Shown here: in pieces, positions 33,952 through 48,100 of the stretch | How the letters are laid out: each line of letters starts with the position of its first letter | How positions within the stretch are numbered: position 1 is the stretch's first letter | Assembly (NCBI GenBank): GCA_028554755.1 | Contig: JAPTOF010000005.1 | Location: 17,334,001 to 17,398,000 of the forward strand | From: Cordia subcordata | Lineage: Eukaryota; Streptophyta; Magnoliopsida; Boraginales; Cordiaceae | DNA: 64,000 nucleotides | Direction of reading: 5' to 3' | Notes under the pieces: model-generated | Told to the model about the DNA's origin: nothing | The model's database searches: none | Seen by the model: only the letters and a program-made list of their open reading frames with translations | Translations under genes and position numbers: made by a program

Positions 33952-36900
33952 ATGGCAGCGAAAGCAAGCCTGTGTTCTTCTTCGTTTCAACTCTACCGAT
34001 TTTCAGTGCCGCGTAGTTTCCATCGAAGCTCAATAAAGCTTCCGTTTTTGGCGGGCCCACCAGGCCCAAGGCTCTTTTGTGCCCGTTCCCACAGCCCAAG
34101 TTCGGATTCTGTCTCCGTGGATCCGAACAGTTCCGGGTCGACAAGCCCGGTCCGTTTGGAGGATCATGCCCAGGCATCTTCTTCTCCTTCTGCCGCTATT
34201 GATTTTCTCACATTATGCCAGAGTCTAAAGGTATGTATGTACGTATATGCTTCTGTGTGATATAACATATGTGTGTCTGTGTTTGCGTCTGAAATTTTAA
34301 TTTTTGTTAATATTTTACTTTTTTTTTGAATTCTTTTGGTTGCATGTTTGCTAGATAAGTGTGAATTGCGACTCGAGTGTGTGTTGTTACTATTAATGAT
34401 CTTAACATATAAGTGTGTGGTTTTGTGTGCGAGTGTGAAATTTTAATTTATGGTCTAATAATTTTGTTTGTTTTGAATTTTAATGGTTGCATGTGTTTTA
34501 AAGTGTAAATTCCAACATGGGTCTGTGTCACAATTCAAAATCTTAAGGTAGAAGTGTGTGATCGTGTCCGTGAAATTTTCATTTTTAGTTAATCTTTTAT
34601 TGTTTTTGTTGAATTTTACTGGTTTTATATGTTATTAGCATGAAATGCAGCTTTGGGTGTGTGTTTTACAATTTAATGATCTTCAGGTATAAGTGTGCGA
34701 TTGTTCGTGTGTGTGAACGTGCAAAATTTACCAACTTTAGTTTTAGTTGTTTTGGATTTTGGCGGTTGCATCTGTAATTTTTGTGTATGATGTGAATTGA
34801 ATTTGTGTTTTTGTTATTCAATTAAATGCCTATCTCTCAATGATCAAGATTTCTTAAGGTGACAGAGAGATTTTACACAAGTTTAACAGTTGAGACTCAT
34901 TTTTGTTGCAGCCCATTGGCTTCCTGGCTCGTAAAAGGTGGTTTTGCTAGAAAGTTTTGATCATTGGTTGAAATGTACAGGCTATCACCTGCAATAGTGG
35001 AAAGAGATGTTGAGAATTGGCGTGCTGTGTATTGATTAGATTTGGAAGGTTGTTAGGGGTGGTTTGATATGGTAGTAGTACTATGAATTTGAGATATGAT
35101 AATGCTAGCTGTATACATATATGTATAACTATCTATAAGTCTTTGCATGTATTTTTAGTGTCCAAGGATTTGGGCATAGTTTGTTTTAACGAAGTGCTTG
35201 GTCTAGATGTGGTTGGCTTCATATTATTGTAGATAATAGTTGCTTGATATTTTTGCAGAGAGTTATTGATGTTCTGGAGAGGGGAGGAAATATGAAGTGT
35301 GATCAAGTTTAAAGGGATTACTAGATTTGCAGACATAGGTTGATCATGCTTTGGGCTAAGAAATAGTTGTTTCATAATGTTCAGCTTCAACTTAGCTCTC
35401 ATTATTATAATTTCCATTTCTGCTTTGCCTAATAATACATATGGATCAGCTGGTGAACAAGATGAGTAGATCACTGAAGATATCTGTAAATTTTCACATC
35501 CTTCTAAGTGCTTATGAAATGGAGAAGTCATGTTCTAACTATAGCCCAAGGTAGAATTATGTGAGGGTTTCTAAGTGAATTACAGAGGAGAAAGAGTAAT
35601 GGCTGCCTCTCAGAGGTATCTGGAGTTATCTTAGATGTATGTAGATCTGTTCTAGGGATATTTACCATTTCAAGTTTTTTGTTAGAAGCAAGCTAGTTAT
35701 TGTCATAGAGTACAAATTTCTGTTGTGCTTGCCTAGACCTCTGGCTATGTAATTGGAGATATGATACTTGTGTGCTTGGGCAGCATGGTTATGTTGCCTT
35801 TTGATCTAAGGTTTGATGCATCCAGTGTATATAGGAGCTGCGAGAAGATAGGTTGTTTGGGAGGTATATTGGTCAAGGGAGACACCTGGAGCAACTGAAT
35901 GTAATCTATGGCCTTATACTCATTGTTGACCTGGGTTATTGAGTAGTGATGGAACAGTAATGTCATAAACTGATAAATTGGATAGGAGTGCAAAAATTTT
36001 TATGATAGGTAACTATGAGAGTCCAAAAGATATAGTAATTCTTTTCATAACTTGGAGCAAAGGTATTCTTTTCAAGTGGGGTAGCTTGTGGAGAACATAG
36101 CTGGTAGGTTTAGAAGTTGGGAATGCAAATGCATTCATGGAAGGATGGACTGTACTCATGGATGGGATTCTGGGGATGCATTTACTAGATATTGGCTTCT
36201 GTTGGGTATGAAACATGCATCTTTGATGGTGGGTGGTGGTTCAAGGTTATGTATTTGGCTTTTCACTGGGTCAAGTAACAATCTGCTTGAAAAGTTTATT
36301 CCCACAGAAAATGGATGTTATCTTGGAAAGATATGGTAGTGTTACAGATATCCACCTTGCCATGGAAGTTGAAGGTTTTTCAGGATGCAATTGGAGAAGC
36401 TGTTTTGAAGTAAAGAGTACCTTTTATGATGTTGAACCCTGAGAGGAATGGCCCAGCTTACAGTAGTGGGGAAATGGCTCTCCAAAGAATTAGGCATTCT
36501 GAATAAGGACCCTTATTTTAACTCTTTTGCAAATCTAGATGTTGGTCACTGGATGATTACAGTAACTGTATAACAGTTGGTGTTTTAAGCTTAAGGAGGT
36601 TGGAGGTATTGTCTTTCTACAAGGTGAATAATGAAGGTTCATTAAGTTATACTGTTTGCATTTCCAGTGATGGCATAAATCATCTTGAGGTTGCTGATAG
36701 CCTTATCTTTGCAGAAGGAAGATAAGCAAATTGAAAAATGAAAAAAGATAATAGATTTGGTACATCACAGATTTGTCTTACTTTCACATTTCTGTTCTAT
36801 TGACAAATTGCAGTAAGCATAGGTTTATATTTAAAGGTCTTCCATCTTAAATGGACAATTAAGGTGAACTGCAGAAGTCCAAAAGGAAAAATTGAAAAAG

Positions 36901-39900
36901 AAAAGGGAAAGGAAAAAGGAAAAGAGGATGAGTGAGACATACTCCATTTTTCATCAGTGGCGTTGTCATCTTAAATCTCTTATATATTGCTTTGCAGACT
37001 CTAACTCTTTCATCTCTAATTGAGAACTTTGGGTTGTGAATAATCTGCTCTGCTGCCTTTTCTTGTATATTTTTGTTCTGGATACATGTTCTAATATATA
37101 GATAATTATGATACATGATGTTATCTAAGTTTTGCATGACTGCAAAGTTATACTTCGCTTTCATCTTTTTCTCCTAGACAACAAAACGCAAGGGATGGAT
37201 CAATCATGGTATAAAGGGTCCTGAATCAATTGCTGATCACATGTATCGCATGGCCTTGATGGCTTTGATTGCTGGTGATCTTCCTGGCGTGAATAGGGAA
37301 AGGTTAAAATTTTTTTGATAAACTTTTTCTATTTATTACTTCTAGTGTCTCTCTTCTAATTTGACAGTTGATAGATATAGAGTTTGTGGGGAGAGGGAAT
37401 TTCAGGTGATGATAAATATGAAATGTCTTCTTTTCCCCAACAACAATCTTTTACCGGCCATTTCTTGTGATGTTATTTTAGGATGTCCTGAATAGTATCA
37501 TATGTTTCTTTAACAGATCGTACCAACTTTATCTTTAATTCTTCTTTTTGTAGTGCAATAGGTATCAAAGAAATACTTATATTCTAAGCATTAAACTCTC
37601 TCTAATCTATAAATTTTGCTACAATTCAGTTCCGTAGTCCTGTATTTTCTCAAAAGGCAGGGGGTAAAGATTCAAAAAAGCCTGACGCCTTTTGAAAAGT
37701 ATTGTTCTTCCCATATTCGATTATGGCCCTTGAAAGAATTTGATTTTCTTAACCTAGAAAATGGAAAACAAAATACTCCATGGTCAGCTAGGTCTCACAA
37801 TTAGCTGTCAGCTGTACTTTAGATTGCTGATGAGGCTAGGATATCTATTATCATGGTGACAAACCTTTTAATTAGCATTTGTCATAAATTCTTCTTTAAC
37901 CTTATAATTGATCGCTGATGTCTTTCAACTAACAGGTGTATCAAGATCGCAATTGTTCATGATATTGCTGAAGGTACTTCCTGACACTATTTTGTCTTCT
38001 CACACTTTTGATTTACTTAGACTTAATATTAGCTTATTTCATAGTGGCAAAAGTTGCTTATCAATCCTTGGGTTCTCAAATCAATGAGTCATAATATTAC
38101 TGGATGTATGAATGCTTACTAAATATTTTGAGTTCTCATTTACTTGTATACTCATGGCAGTTACTGGTTATTGACTGTTTGTTATGGTTTTTTAACTTCA
38201 AATTCCGGATTTGTATAGCCATTGTTGGAGACATAACTCCATCTGACAATGTGCCTAAGGAAGAAAAAAGCAGACTGGAGCAAGCAGCTTTAAATGAAAT
38301 GTGCAAGATTCTCGGTGGAGGGATGAGGGGTATTCATTAATTTCTGATACTTTTCAAAAGTTTTGACTTCATTTTTTATAATCAAGTGTGATATAAGTTT
38401 GATAATTACAGCCGAAGAGATCAAAAAACTATGGGAAGAGTATGAAAACAAGTCTTCCTTAGAGGCCAATCTTGTGAAGGATTTTGATAAAGTATGTAAT
38501 ACCCTTGCAATTTAAGTTCCTTTCTGTAACAACTTAATCTGATTCTACAATACTTTCCCTGGATCTCGTGCTTCATCATGATATTTCATCTCACAAGCAT
38601 ATTGATGAATGGATATCTGTCACTCAGCATAAATTATGGAAAACATTTTTATTTTATTTGGCAGTTGCTGACTTTTCTTATTTATAATTTGGATAAGTAT
38701 GTTTCCCTATTACACGTCACTTTGTTGTTCAGAGCCTGTCTTTTTACTTAATGGCTCAGTTAGGGAAAATAAAATATTCTATTGTTAGTGTGGTTGAAGA
38801 TACAGCTAACCAACGCTTGGTTTACTAGGGATTTGTTCATGAAACATACAACATTAACATCTCCAATTTTCCAAGAAAATAGATATGTTGTCATTCAGAG
38901 TGTATGCCTTTTACCTAGTGGTCCAGCCCTGGAAAATAAAATATTTTTTTCCTGGGGGCTTTCAAGATACAGATAAGGGAAACAAAAAATTCTGAAGCTT
39001 GGTTTAGTAGGGATTTGTACATGAAACATGCAACATTCTGATTCCTGCTGTTATCACAGTGATCTCCACAAGTTTCTGCAATGTTCAGGTGTTATCATTA
39101 TGTTCCTACATATGTAACTCATGAAAACTTCAAAGAGGGAGTGCAATAATTTTGATTTTCCTATGATTTTCTCCAAGGAAGCCAAAGGGCTTTGCTATCA
39201 ACTTGAGTGATTTTTGTGTCACTGTCTGTGCAAAAGGAAATGAAATCACAATTGGTTACTAATTTTAGTTTGGTACCACAATTTTTTCTTTGGGAATTAT
39301 GTTTATAACCATCTTTTACATCTTCATTCACCACTAGCCTTATTCAACTTGCACACCCTAGTAAAGTCACCTTGCCATATATTTTACTCCCCACCCTCAA
39401 ATCCCACTCTCATTTTAGGTTTGCATGTCATAAAACTAATTACATCTTTGCAATCTCTGCTTGTTTACTTGGATTTTAACTAGTAGTCCTAAAAACTTCC
39501 GTGCTTCAGGTTGAAATGATTCTTCAAGCATTGGAGTATGAAACAGGTAAAATTAGATATTGAAATTTGCTTACTCATTTATAGGCAACGAATCAGACCT
39601 GCTTTACCCGAGTAAAGAGTTCTTTAGTATTATCTCATGTCTTGATTATAATGTGAACTTATTTTTTTTTTCTGGAATTCATTGGAATTCAATTATAGAT
39701 GCTATTTATTTTGTTAGAGACTCCCTCCTTGTGTCATTGAATCTCTCAATCTTCTGGCTCCCAAACTGAAATAAAGCTCTCCTGCTGCCATATATTTATT
39801 TTATTAGATTATGCCTTGAGAAATTGCACTAGCATGTAGTTGAAGTAGCTACAGAATTGTCTTTATTATCAATTGGCTCTAGCATCTGCCAGACCTTTTC

Positions 39901-40590
39901 ATTTTTCCTTTTTTCGGGTCAAGGACCTCACTCTCAAACTCAGAAGAAATGCTTCACAGAAAGTTTGACATGCTATGGTTTAATTCTCATTCATTTTGAT
40001 TTTGACACTGGAAAGTGGAGATAAATCTTGCTTTCAGACCCTCTTCTAGGCTCCATATTCAATTTGGATGGAGGTAAAGGACTAATTATCCATGGTGATT
40101 GTCATGGCTTTATGAACATTGTTTTCCTGTTGCTTCCATCTTAAAGATTCCTAGAAAACACCAAATGAGAAATAAGAAATGACAGCAGTTGTTGCAATAT
40201 CTTTGTTTCAAAGTTGAAATTTTGTTGCCAGTTTTTGCATTAAAGTCTTTAAGTTGATCCAGTGTCATGTGTCTATGTTGTACTCTTAATGCTGATCCTT
40301 TTTGGGCATTAGGCCATGATTGACAATGTCTGTGTTCCATTGAAACATCTAATGTTTCTCATTTGGTGTTAAAATGTTGTGACAGAGCACGAAAAGGTGT
40401 TGGATGAGTTTTTCCTTTCAACAGCAGGTACGTCTGATGATCTTTTTCTGTAGGGTAGTACTGCGTGCAGCCAGCACTTGCATCATATTTGTGTTGACTT
40501 GCAGGAAAAATCGAGACTGAAATAGGGAAAAGTTGGGCAGCTGAGATCATCTCCAGGCGAAATTCAAGACCAAAGAAAAGGATCAGTTAG
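33952..40590 (+). CDS. HDDC2-like HD-domain phosphohydrolase (5'-deoxynucleotidase-type)
   Basis: Exons 33952-34230, 37178-37302, 37936-37973, 38219-38329, 38412-38491, 39510-39546, 40386-40427 and 40505-40590 splice to 265 aa in frame. Residues 1-70 are rich in Ser, Arg and Pro with few acids, compatible with a plastid (or mitochondrial) transit peptide. Residues 80-240 match the HDDC2/YfbR-type HD domain. His114 ([10 protein letters not shown]), His143-Asp144 (AIVHDIAEA) and Asp210 (VKDFDKVEMIL) fit the metal-binding H...HD...D set. The family-typical GDITPSD (151-157), KLWEEYE and ALEYE are also present. Bacterial YfbR dephosphorylates deoxynucleoside monophosphates; HDDC2 is assigned the same activity, so this role is inferred. 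Intron 1 is 2.9 kb and no mobile coding sequence was recognised in it. The C-terminus is short and basic ([11 protein letters not shown]). Confidence 0.88.
38720..39050 (+). repeat. Tandem duplication within intron 5 of the HD-domain gene
   Basis: Two diverged units of about 165-170 bases. The first contains 'gttcagagcctgtc', 'ggaaaataaaatattct' and 'tagggatttgttcatgaaac' (38720-38888). The second contains 'attcagagtgtatgcc', 'ggaaaataaaatattttt' and 'tagggatttgtacatgaaac' (38889-39050). No coding potential. Confidence 0.6.
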
Positions 40591-41105
40591 TCCTCTCGTT
40601 TAGATATTTTTTGTTACTCCTGCTTGGTCTGTGGACGTTCTTTTCATGTCCACATCCTCCTTTCATTGTCGTGTCCTTTGCTTTTGCTTTATTTTTCTTC
40701 TTTTTTTAGTGGGTCAGGTGGAGAAGGGAACTAAATGGAATCGAGATATCCCAAATTATTTCCACCATCTTCAGTTTAGTCCAGTAATACAAACAGCCAC
40801 CCTTTCATTGTTTCATTTACAGCTTTTTAACGCCGTTAAGAGCAGGTTTCTTATTGAATCTAAAAGGAGTCGTAGTCTTTGGAGAAGATGGGTGAGTGGT
40901 GAAAATGGTAGGCATTGGCTGATTATGTATTTAGAGATTTATCACTGCTGCTGGCTCTGAATTGATGGTCAGGCTTTTACAGTTCCATTCCAGTTTCTGC
41001 AGAACTTGATTGCTGAGCGAGAGTCATCACAAAAGCAGTTTCCAATCCCAGTCTCCCTTAACTTCTTCCCTTCTTATCCCCTGATGATGAGGAGCACGTC
41101 TTAGG
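40591..41105 (+). other. Probable 3' UTR and flank of the HD-domain gene
   Basis: Sequence after the TAG is less AT-rich than the intergenic DNA further on. A 109-codon open frame (40631-40960) shows no domain and is probably chance in the 3' UTR. No sharp end can be placed. Confidence 0.35.
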
Positions 41106-42169
41106 TAAGAATATATTGGGTCCGTTCTGATGGTGTAATTTTTGTGCAACGGTGTGTCCCAACACATGTTTTGTTTTGATCAGTCAAGGGCCGGATTATT
41201 TTATATATGAGGGTATAGATTTGAACTTGAGACGCGGTTTCTGCTATCAAACCCTAAAAATGAGAGTGGGACCTCCATTGATTCCGCACCTCGAGTGTGA
41301 GTAAACAGTATCGTTGCATTAGAGAATTTATAATTTTGCGGGTAAATCCAATATGGTCTAGTTAATACCATTTGATGTTCTTAGAGCCACAAATTCTGGG
41401 AATAATATTTATATTATAGGAGTTGCAGCATGGACCTAACTTTTCTATTCCTTTCTACCCACCAAGCTTGTACTTCATTGAGAGATTAGGGACTAATTCT
41501 AGTACTTGTGATTATTGTGACGACTCAAGTTTGAATCTTAAAGGGGTGAGGGGTTATTTTATTTTTTTTGGCGACAGTGCATAGTACGTTTCTTATACCG
41601 ATGAAAACTAGATAAATTAAGGTTAGTTACTCTGGAGAGTAGTTAGGGATCGAGGCTCGCCATTCCTAGGGGACCAAAACATTTATTATGAGTCTTTGCC
41701 TCAGATGAAAAAAGTCTTTCTTGTGCATATGGTTGACTATTGAAACTACTTGAAACGGTCAACTCATTTGTAGGACAAACAAGTCATATGGTTGACCGTT
41801 GATTATATTGATATAATGTCTCACGCGTATTATAAATGAAGTTGTCTTTTACGCAACATGACCAGGTCTTTTGCTTGTGTTCCTAAAAGGCGAGAAATGA
41901 GAGTGAAACAATAAATAGGAATAATTCAAGGTAAATGGGGACAACGAGGAAAGGAAAAAAAGAAAAGGAAAATTATCATGAAAATAACAATGAGAATAAG
42001 AGAGAGAAATACAAGAGAAACTAAAGAGAGAATATAAGAGGTAGGAGGAGTATTTTATCGTTTTTCTGATGCAATTTTTACAATGTAGAGAACCCTTTCT
42101 ATAGGAATGCACATAACTTACATTTGCGGGTGCTTTACTTCAGTTTTATTACCAATGGTTTCCTGATAC

Positions 42170-42290
42170 TTAATCAATCCCCTATTTTAAGAATTCTTAT
42201 TTTAGTTTAACTCCAATAACTTCCCTATGTAAAGGATTTTCTATTTTTGTTTACTCTAATATCTCTCTTTAATTTCAATTAAACATACTA
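42170..42290. repeat. Fragment related to the Tourist-like MITE at 530-925
   Basis: Shares runs such as 'aagaattcttattttagtttaactccaata' with 'aggaattcctattttagttttactccaata' of the 530-925 element. The ends could not be defined. Confidence 0.4.
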
Positions 42291-45200
42291 TATATATATA
42301 TATATATATATATTTCATTTATATTTGTTAATTTTCATAACAGCATTCCATTTAAAATCATTTTTAATATCATTTTTTTATTTACGACTTTTCCCAATAA
42401 CTTTGAGCTTTTAATTCATATTTTTTTTTCATTGTTGATGAACATATTATATTTAACTATTAACATAATGTTTCTTATATTTATAAATTAAAACTTTTCT
42501 AATTATTTTATTTTTTATTTAATACTAATTCATATATTCATCATAATACTTTATTTTTTTTTAAAAAAAAAATTTGGTCATATTGAGGCTTGGAAATAAT
42601 TGTAGGGAATAGTCTGAGTATCCTTGTATGTGGGGATGTTCAAAGTTAATTTAAGATATGAGTTGAGCATCTCTACATGTATGAAATCTTGTAGGCAAGT
42701 TATTGAAGAAGATCATCGCCAAAAGTTTCTCTCCAAGTGAGAAAGAAGAAGTTTAGAGCATCTATTGAAGATGTCCTTAAACCAATAAGAACTTTAGTCA
42801 AAGTCTTCTGAAGTTTGGGTTCGGGTCACAATCAAATATTAGATTTATATAAACCTTACATCATTATCTACTTATATGTACATAATTTTATAATAAAAAT
42901 GAATTAGACAGCTAATTTTTTTGGTCCACAAAGATGTGTTGATGGCTGCTATAATTCTTAAAAAAAAAAAAAACCTAGACTAGCTGATATCATGTAAAGT
43001 TAAGAAACCCCCATTATGTTATCGGAGAAAATTTTATTACTTATAATATGTGATACAACAGAAGTTTACAAAGAATTGTAATTCATGTAAGAATACACAA
43101 GAATTATCGTTACTCAACTAAATTATAGCTAAAGATATATACAAAGGGATAGACATACATAGGATATGATTATCAAATCATTCGTCAATAGTATTATCCC
43201 ATACAAGTCTCTTTTCAATGAATAGGATATGAAAGAGATAGACGAATACAATTTTACCATATTTTAGAAAAGGTTATTTTCCCGACTTGAACTCAAGTCT
43301 TTGTTTTAGAATAGAATCAGATAAAGACACTTCCATGATTGAAATATCCACATGGTGATGGTATATATATTTTCTTTTGTTTGTTCTTGAGTAATATTGT
43401 ACTGAATACCCTTTAAATTTATAAATTTTTTGTTGCACTGATGTGTTCCGAGCCTTACTTCAAGTTGATAAATGATATTTTAGGTAGAAGAGAGAATAAC
43501 TTCGGACTAGATAAATTTAAATAAATTATTGTTTGAATACTTCACTTAACTCTTAAAAATACAGTAGGTCGAATATATGTGCTTTTATCCAAAAAAAAAA
43601 AAATCTTTTTTTCATGAAAGAAAAGGTAATAGGCCCTAAGTAATATCTATGGTTCAATAATTATATTCTTTGTATATAAAATAAATTTTATTTTATGTTA
43701 ATCTTTATGAAAATTTATAAAATTACAATGTTTTAAGTTAATGTGATGTGTTTTTTCTCCTACGAATTACCTCCTAATTCAAGAGGAGCCAAATATATAT
43801 TATCATATATTTATTCCCTTCATCAGGAGAAATAGGTAAAAATAAAATCTAAATGTATGATGTTATGCGTAGAATTTAATAATTTTGAATTGTTCACATC
43901 ATTATGTTACATGAATTAAATCACAATAGTTTAAAGAATGTGTAATAAATAAATCCGTTCCCAAACGTGTGATGCAAGACTAGCAACAAAATGTCCTCTT
44001 CACGGGTGACCATGAATTTCAAACGATGATTGGAATCTTATACTGTTTTTTATTTTTTGTTTCTTTTTTGGCCACTTCTAATAAATACTTTCTCACTTTC
44101 CACTCTTTTCAATATTTTCATGTCCCCATTAGCTGTGGCATACTAAATTTCACATAAAGCTAAAACATAAAGAAAGAAAAAAACAGTGATATTGCTTAAT
44201 GTGTGTACATAACAAAAATGGTACAAACAATGAGAGATTCAATGTATTCAGTTGAGAGAGATGGAAAATCCCAAAAATAAAGATGTTCGTGTGAGAGAGA
44301 GAAAGGGGAAAAAAAAAGAATGAATCGAAAATTTATGGTGCATCCACAAATGATCTTGACCATTACAATAGGGTTTAAAGAGTACTTCATGTAGTTAACA
44401 TTGATTCTCTTAAGAATAATAACTTGGGTTCAGATCCATGAATAACGAGAAAATTGGGTTGGATGTAAACAAATAAAAAAGGAAAAAAATTATGCAATCC
44501 TACAAAATATATATTTAACGATGCATCCTACAAAATATATGTGCTCTAGGTTAATGATGACTCCACTATTCCATACTATAAGATCAAATAGTTAATCGTT
44601 TTTTTCTTAATTTATTATAAAGTTTTAATGTTAAAATTCAACAACTCTACAATTACAATTTCAAAACTGAGCCAAACATAAACTAACTTTCCAGATTCAA
44701 AGGTCAGAAACATAAAAAAAAAGAATGTATGTAAACTTCCTTACTTATTTGATGATGACAAGCATGTAATAATAATATTTCATCCTTCGACAAAACCTAA
44801 AGAAAGTTTCTCCTAACAATGTTATAGTCGACACTATAACATCTGATACAATAATACAAATCATATTAAAGTATCTTATTACTGAACTGTTAGGTGAAAA
44901 AATTAATTAGAGCCAAATAATTTTAAATATACCAGACGTGTTAAAAATTTATAAACAATTTTGTGAAAATAAGATATTCTTGTATCATTCGTCTTGTTAA
45001 TCAATTGATTTTTGGATGAAACTCTAATGATTCTTAATATAAATTTGCGGAAAGATAATTTTGCATCTGACAGAATAAATGCATTTCATACATGTATTCT
45101 CTATAATCTTCATCCAGGGTAACTCAAAAGCCAAAACCAAGCAAATCCCGACAACATTTTCTCTCTTGTTTTTGAATTTTTTATTTGGAATCTGAAATTT

Positions 45201-46732
45201 TCATCGATTTAGATATTATAATAGAATAATGATAACTCATAACTTGCAAGACAAAAAAAAAAAATACGTGGGCTTATAGAGTAAATAAATAAATTAATAA
45301 TTTTTTAAAAAACTTAAGTTTTTAGATAAGGAGAAGAACATTTATTTTTTCGATGCTCATTTGCTACAAAAATTTATTTTTTCGATGCTCAAAATGCCGA
45401 CAAAACCAACAATTGGCAGGAGTATGAGGATTGTTTTTGCATAATGGCTTGGACAAATTCGCTGCCGGGTATTGCGGCCAGGATCTTTCTTGCTGCATTC
45501 ATATTTCATATGTGAAAGAAGACAAATCAAAGAATTCACAGTGCATTGGTATTTACGTAAGAACAAATTTTCAACAACATTTTTTTTGACGTCAAGGGTA
45601 GATTGTATATGATTAGGAAATACAATAAATCTAACTTGTCACTTGTTATTTTGCGGGCTTGGAATGCCAAGGTTGATAGTAATTTATAAAGGTATATCTC
45701 TTTTTTGTACATTTTGTCCATATAAATTAAATCTTTCACTTGCTCAACCAAAAAAAAAAGTAAATTGAAAAGATACTCGTATCTTATATCATTTTGTCCA
45801 TTTAACGATAGCCAAATTGATATGAACTCTTATAATTTGGATTATGTAATATCAATTTTGAATATAAAGAGAGCTAGAAATATTCACAAGAAAAGACAAA
45901 AAAAAAAAAAAAAGAAGGCAAAAGATTAAAACAAAACAGAGAAGACAATCACAAAGTTAGTTGCATGTGATCCTAATTATTTAATGCTGAAAGTGTACCA
46001 TACCATGTTAAACAAAGACAAGATTAACAATTAAGCTGAGGTGGAATATTAGTAAGAGGAATTAAATAATTCAATCAGGACAATTAAATCAACACGACAA
46101 ACCATAATAATAACTCTAGATCAACAGTAGGAGCATCGCATAACGTTAAACCCAGAGTCCCGAACGACAAAAGTTTAACGGTTATAAATTATTCATATAA
46201 TTTTATTATAATTATATTAATAATTGATAATTAATAAATTTTATTTTAATATTTAATATCATTATATTATGAATTAATTTGTGGTCAAAATAAATTTTTT
46301 TGGTGGCTGCTGACTTTTTCTCAATTTCCGGCAACGTTACGCAGTACTTTGATTATTCCACATTGATTTTGACGTCGATAGCAAATAAAGCCAATTAAAG
46401 TTAATAAAATAATTCATTATGGATTCATAATAATTGATATTTTATTTCATAAGCCATTTTCTGTTTTCCCACTTGCAAATGTCGATTTGAATGTTACAAA
46501 GCCAACCCAACATTTGAAATTCGCTCAATGCTTACATCAACTTAGATGACATTGTTTTTTGTTTGTTTCATGTACTTAAATTTTGCTTATTCCTATTTTA
46601 TGTACTCAACTTTGCTTTATTTTTACAATTATTACTTGTCCTGCTTGCTATAAGGTACTTCAAATTATAGCTTTGAATTAAAAAGCTTTCACATTTCCCT
46701 TCTAAGCTATCTTCTGAAGGGTATTATTTCGA

Positions 46733-46828
46733 GCATTTCTTTTTTTTTTTTTTAAACTCTCCACCCCATAGGATTGAATCCAGAACATTATGTTTGGGAG
46801 ATATAGCTCAATGTGTCCCTTAATCCCT
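46733..46828 (-). repeat. Possible short SINE-like fragment
   Basis: On the minus strand, GATTCAATCC matches box B at 9 of 10 positions and is followed by an A-rich tail (plus-strand T run at about 46739-46754). TATTTCGAG occurs just left and right of the segment and could be a short target duplication. The evidence is thin. Confidence 0.3.
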
Positions 46829-46837
46829 ATTTCGAGT

Positions 46838-47165
46838 CTGTTTGACTTGCTTACTTCAACATTTTTATAAGCAGTTGGTGTTTATAAGCAAGTGATAGAT
46901 AAAAAGAAACGCATTTGGATAATATGTGCTTATAAAGTATTGATATACTTGATAAATAGACACTTATCAATAACAATATTAGTTAAAATAATTAAAAAGG
47001 ACCATTCATTAATTAATATGTAATTTTCTTGAGTTTTTGAATGTTATGCAAGTCTTTATTTAAAGTTATGAACTGCAAGAAAAAAAAAAAAAGCTAGGGT
47101 AGGCAGCTTCTCTAGGTTTTTTTAAGTTGATTATAAGCATCGAAGAGTAGCTTATAAGCACCTAG
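46838..47165. repeat. Possible inverted-repeat element
   Basis: The left part has 'tctgtttgacttgcttact' and 'ttataagcagttggtgtttataagca'. The right part has 'ttataagcatcgaagagtagcttataagcacctagcc'. The repeated 'tataagca' motifs are like those in the small MITEs elsewhere in the window. Boundaries are unclear. Confidence 0.3.
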
Positions 47166-48100
47166 CCATAATGTCATTCTAAGGTATTTCATTCTTCCCA
47201 TTATATGGTAAGGACGTTTTATATTAAGTATCGAATATTTTCTTTCGTAGGATAAGAATCTTTATAAAATAAAAATAAAGTTCATATCTTATCCGCTAAT
47301 GTCAAATGGCAATGCAATTTCTTTTTTGGCTTATCTAAGGATGTTCACTAAGCGGTAGAAATGCACCAATTTATTTTATTCACTAACTTTTTTTGAAAAT
47401 TGTTTGATTTAAAAAGATATAAAAATTGATTTAAGCATAGAAAGCTTGTTAAAAATTTAATTTAAGAAAATGTATCTATATTTATATCCATGTACCATAA
47501 AAATGAACATCAAAATAAACAAAATTGGAAAAATTACTCATTTCTCTTTTGTATCACACTATCACTATACTAGTTTTAATTTTTATTATATAAAAAAGGA
47601 TAAAAGTACTCTATCCACATACAATAATATTTTTTTTAATAATTGAATGAAATATACACAATAATATGACATTTATTTAAAAATTTTAGTAGAGTCAAAA
47701 CTGTCAAATTGAAGTAAATATTTTGGAAAAAGTAAATACATGGACAGTTTCACACGTTAACTATACGACACTATGAACATTTCCAGTTGGAAAAAGGAAT
47801 ATGTTTATATATTGATTACATAAAACGTTCAAACGATAAATATTTCGTATTTAGTACGTATGTATAACTACAGAAAAAGTACACACTTTTTAAACAATTT
47901 TAATATTATCTTCTCTTTTGGGTCACTTTCACTTGTGCTCTTCGGATTTGAAGGGTCCCAGTTTCCGTGTTCAGTGTTTCTAGAGCCTACATGCAGATTA
48001 GTCTCCAAATGTCCAGCTTCTGATGATCATAACCATGGTGTTCTTGTGATTGAAAAAAAAAAAAAACCAGAAAAGTCCCAATTTTGCGTCTGACTATTCA

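Larger units (their letters stand above)
41106..48100. other. Large AT-rich intergenic region
   Basis: No gene is recognised over about 7 kb on either strand. It contains homopolymer runs, a (TA)n run at about 42288-42312, a MITE-like fragment at 42170-42290, a small direct repeat of 'tttattttttcgatgctca' at 45341-45391, a SINE-like fragment at about 46733-46828 and an inverted-repeat-like element at 46838-47165. No tRNA, rRNA or intact transposase was found. Confidence 0.4.
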
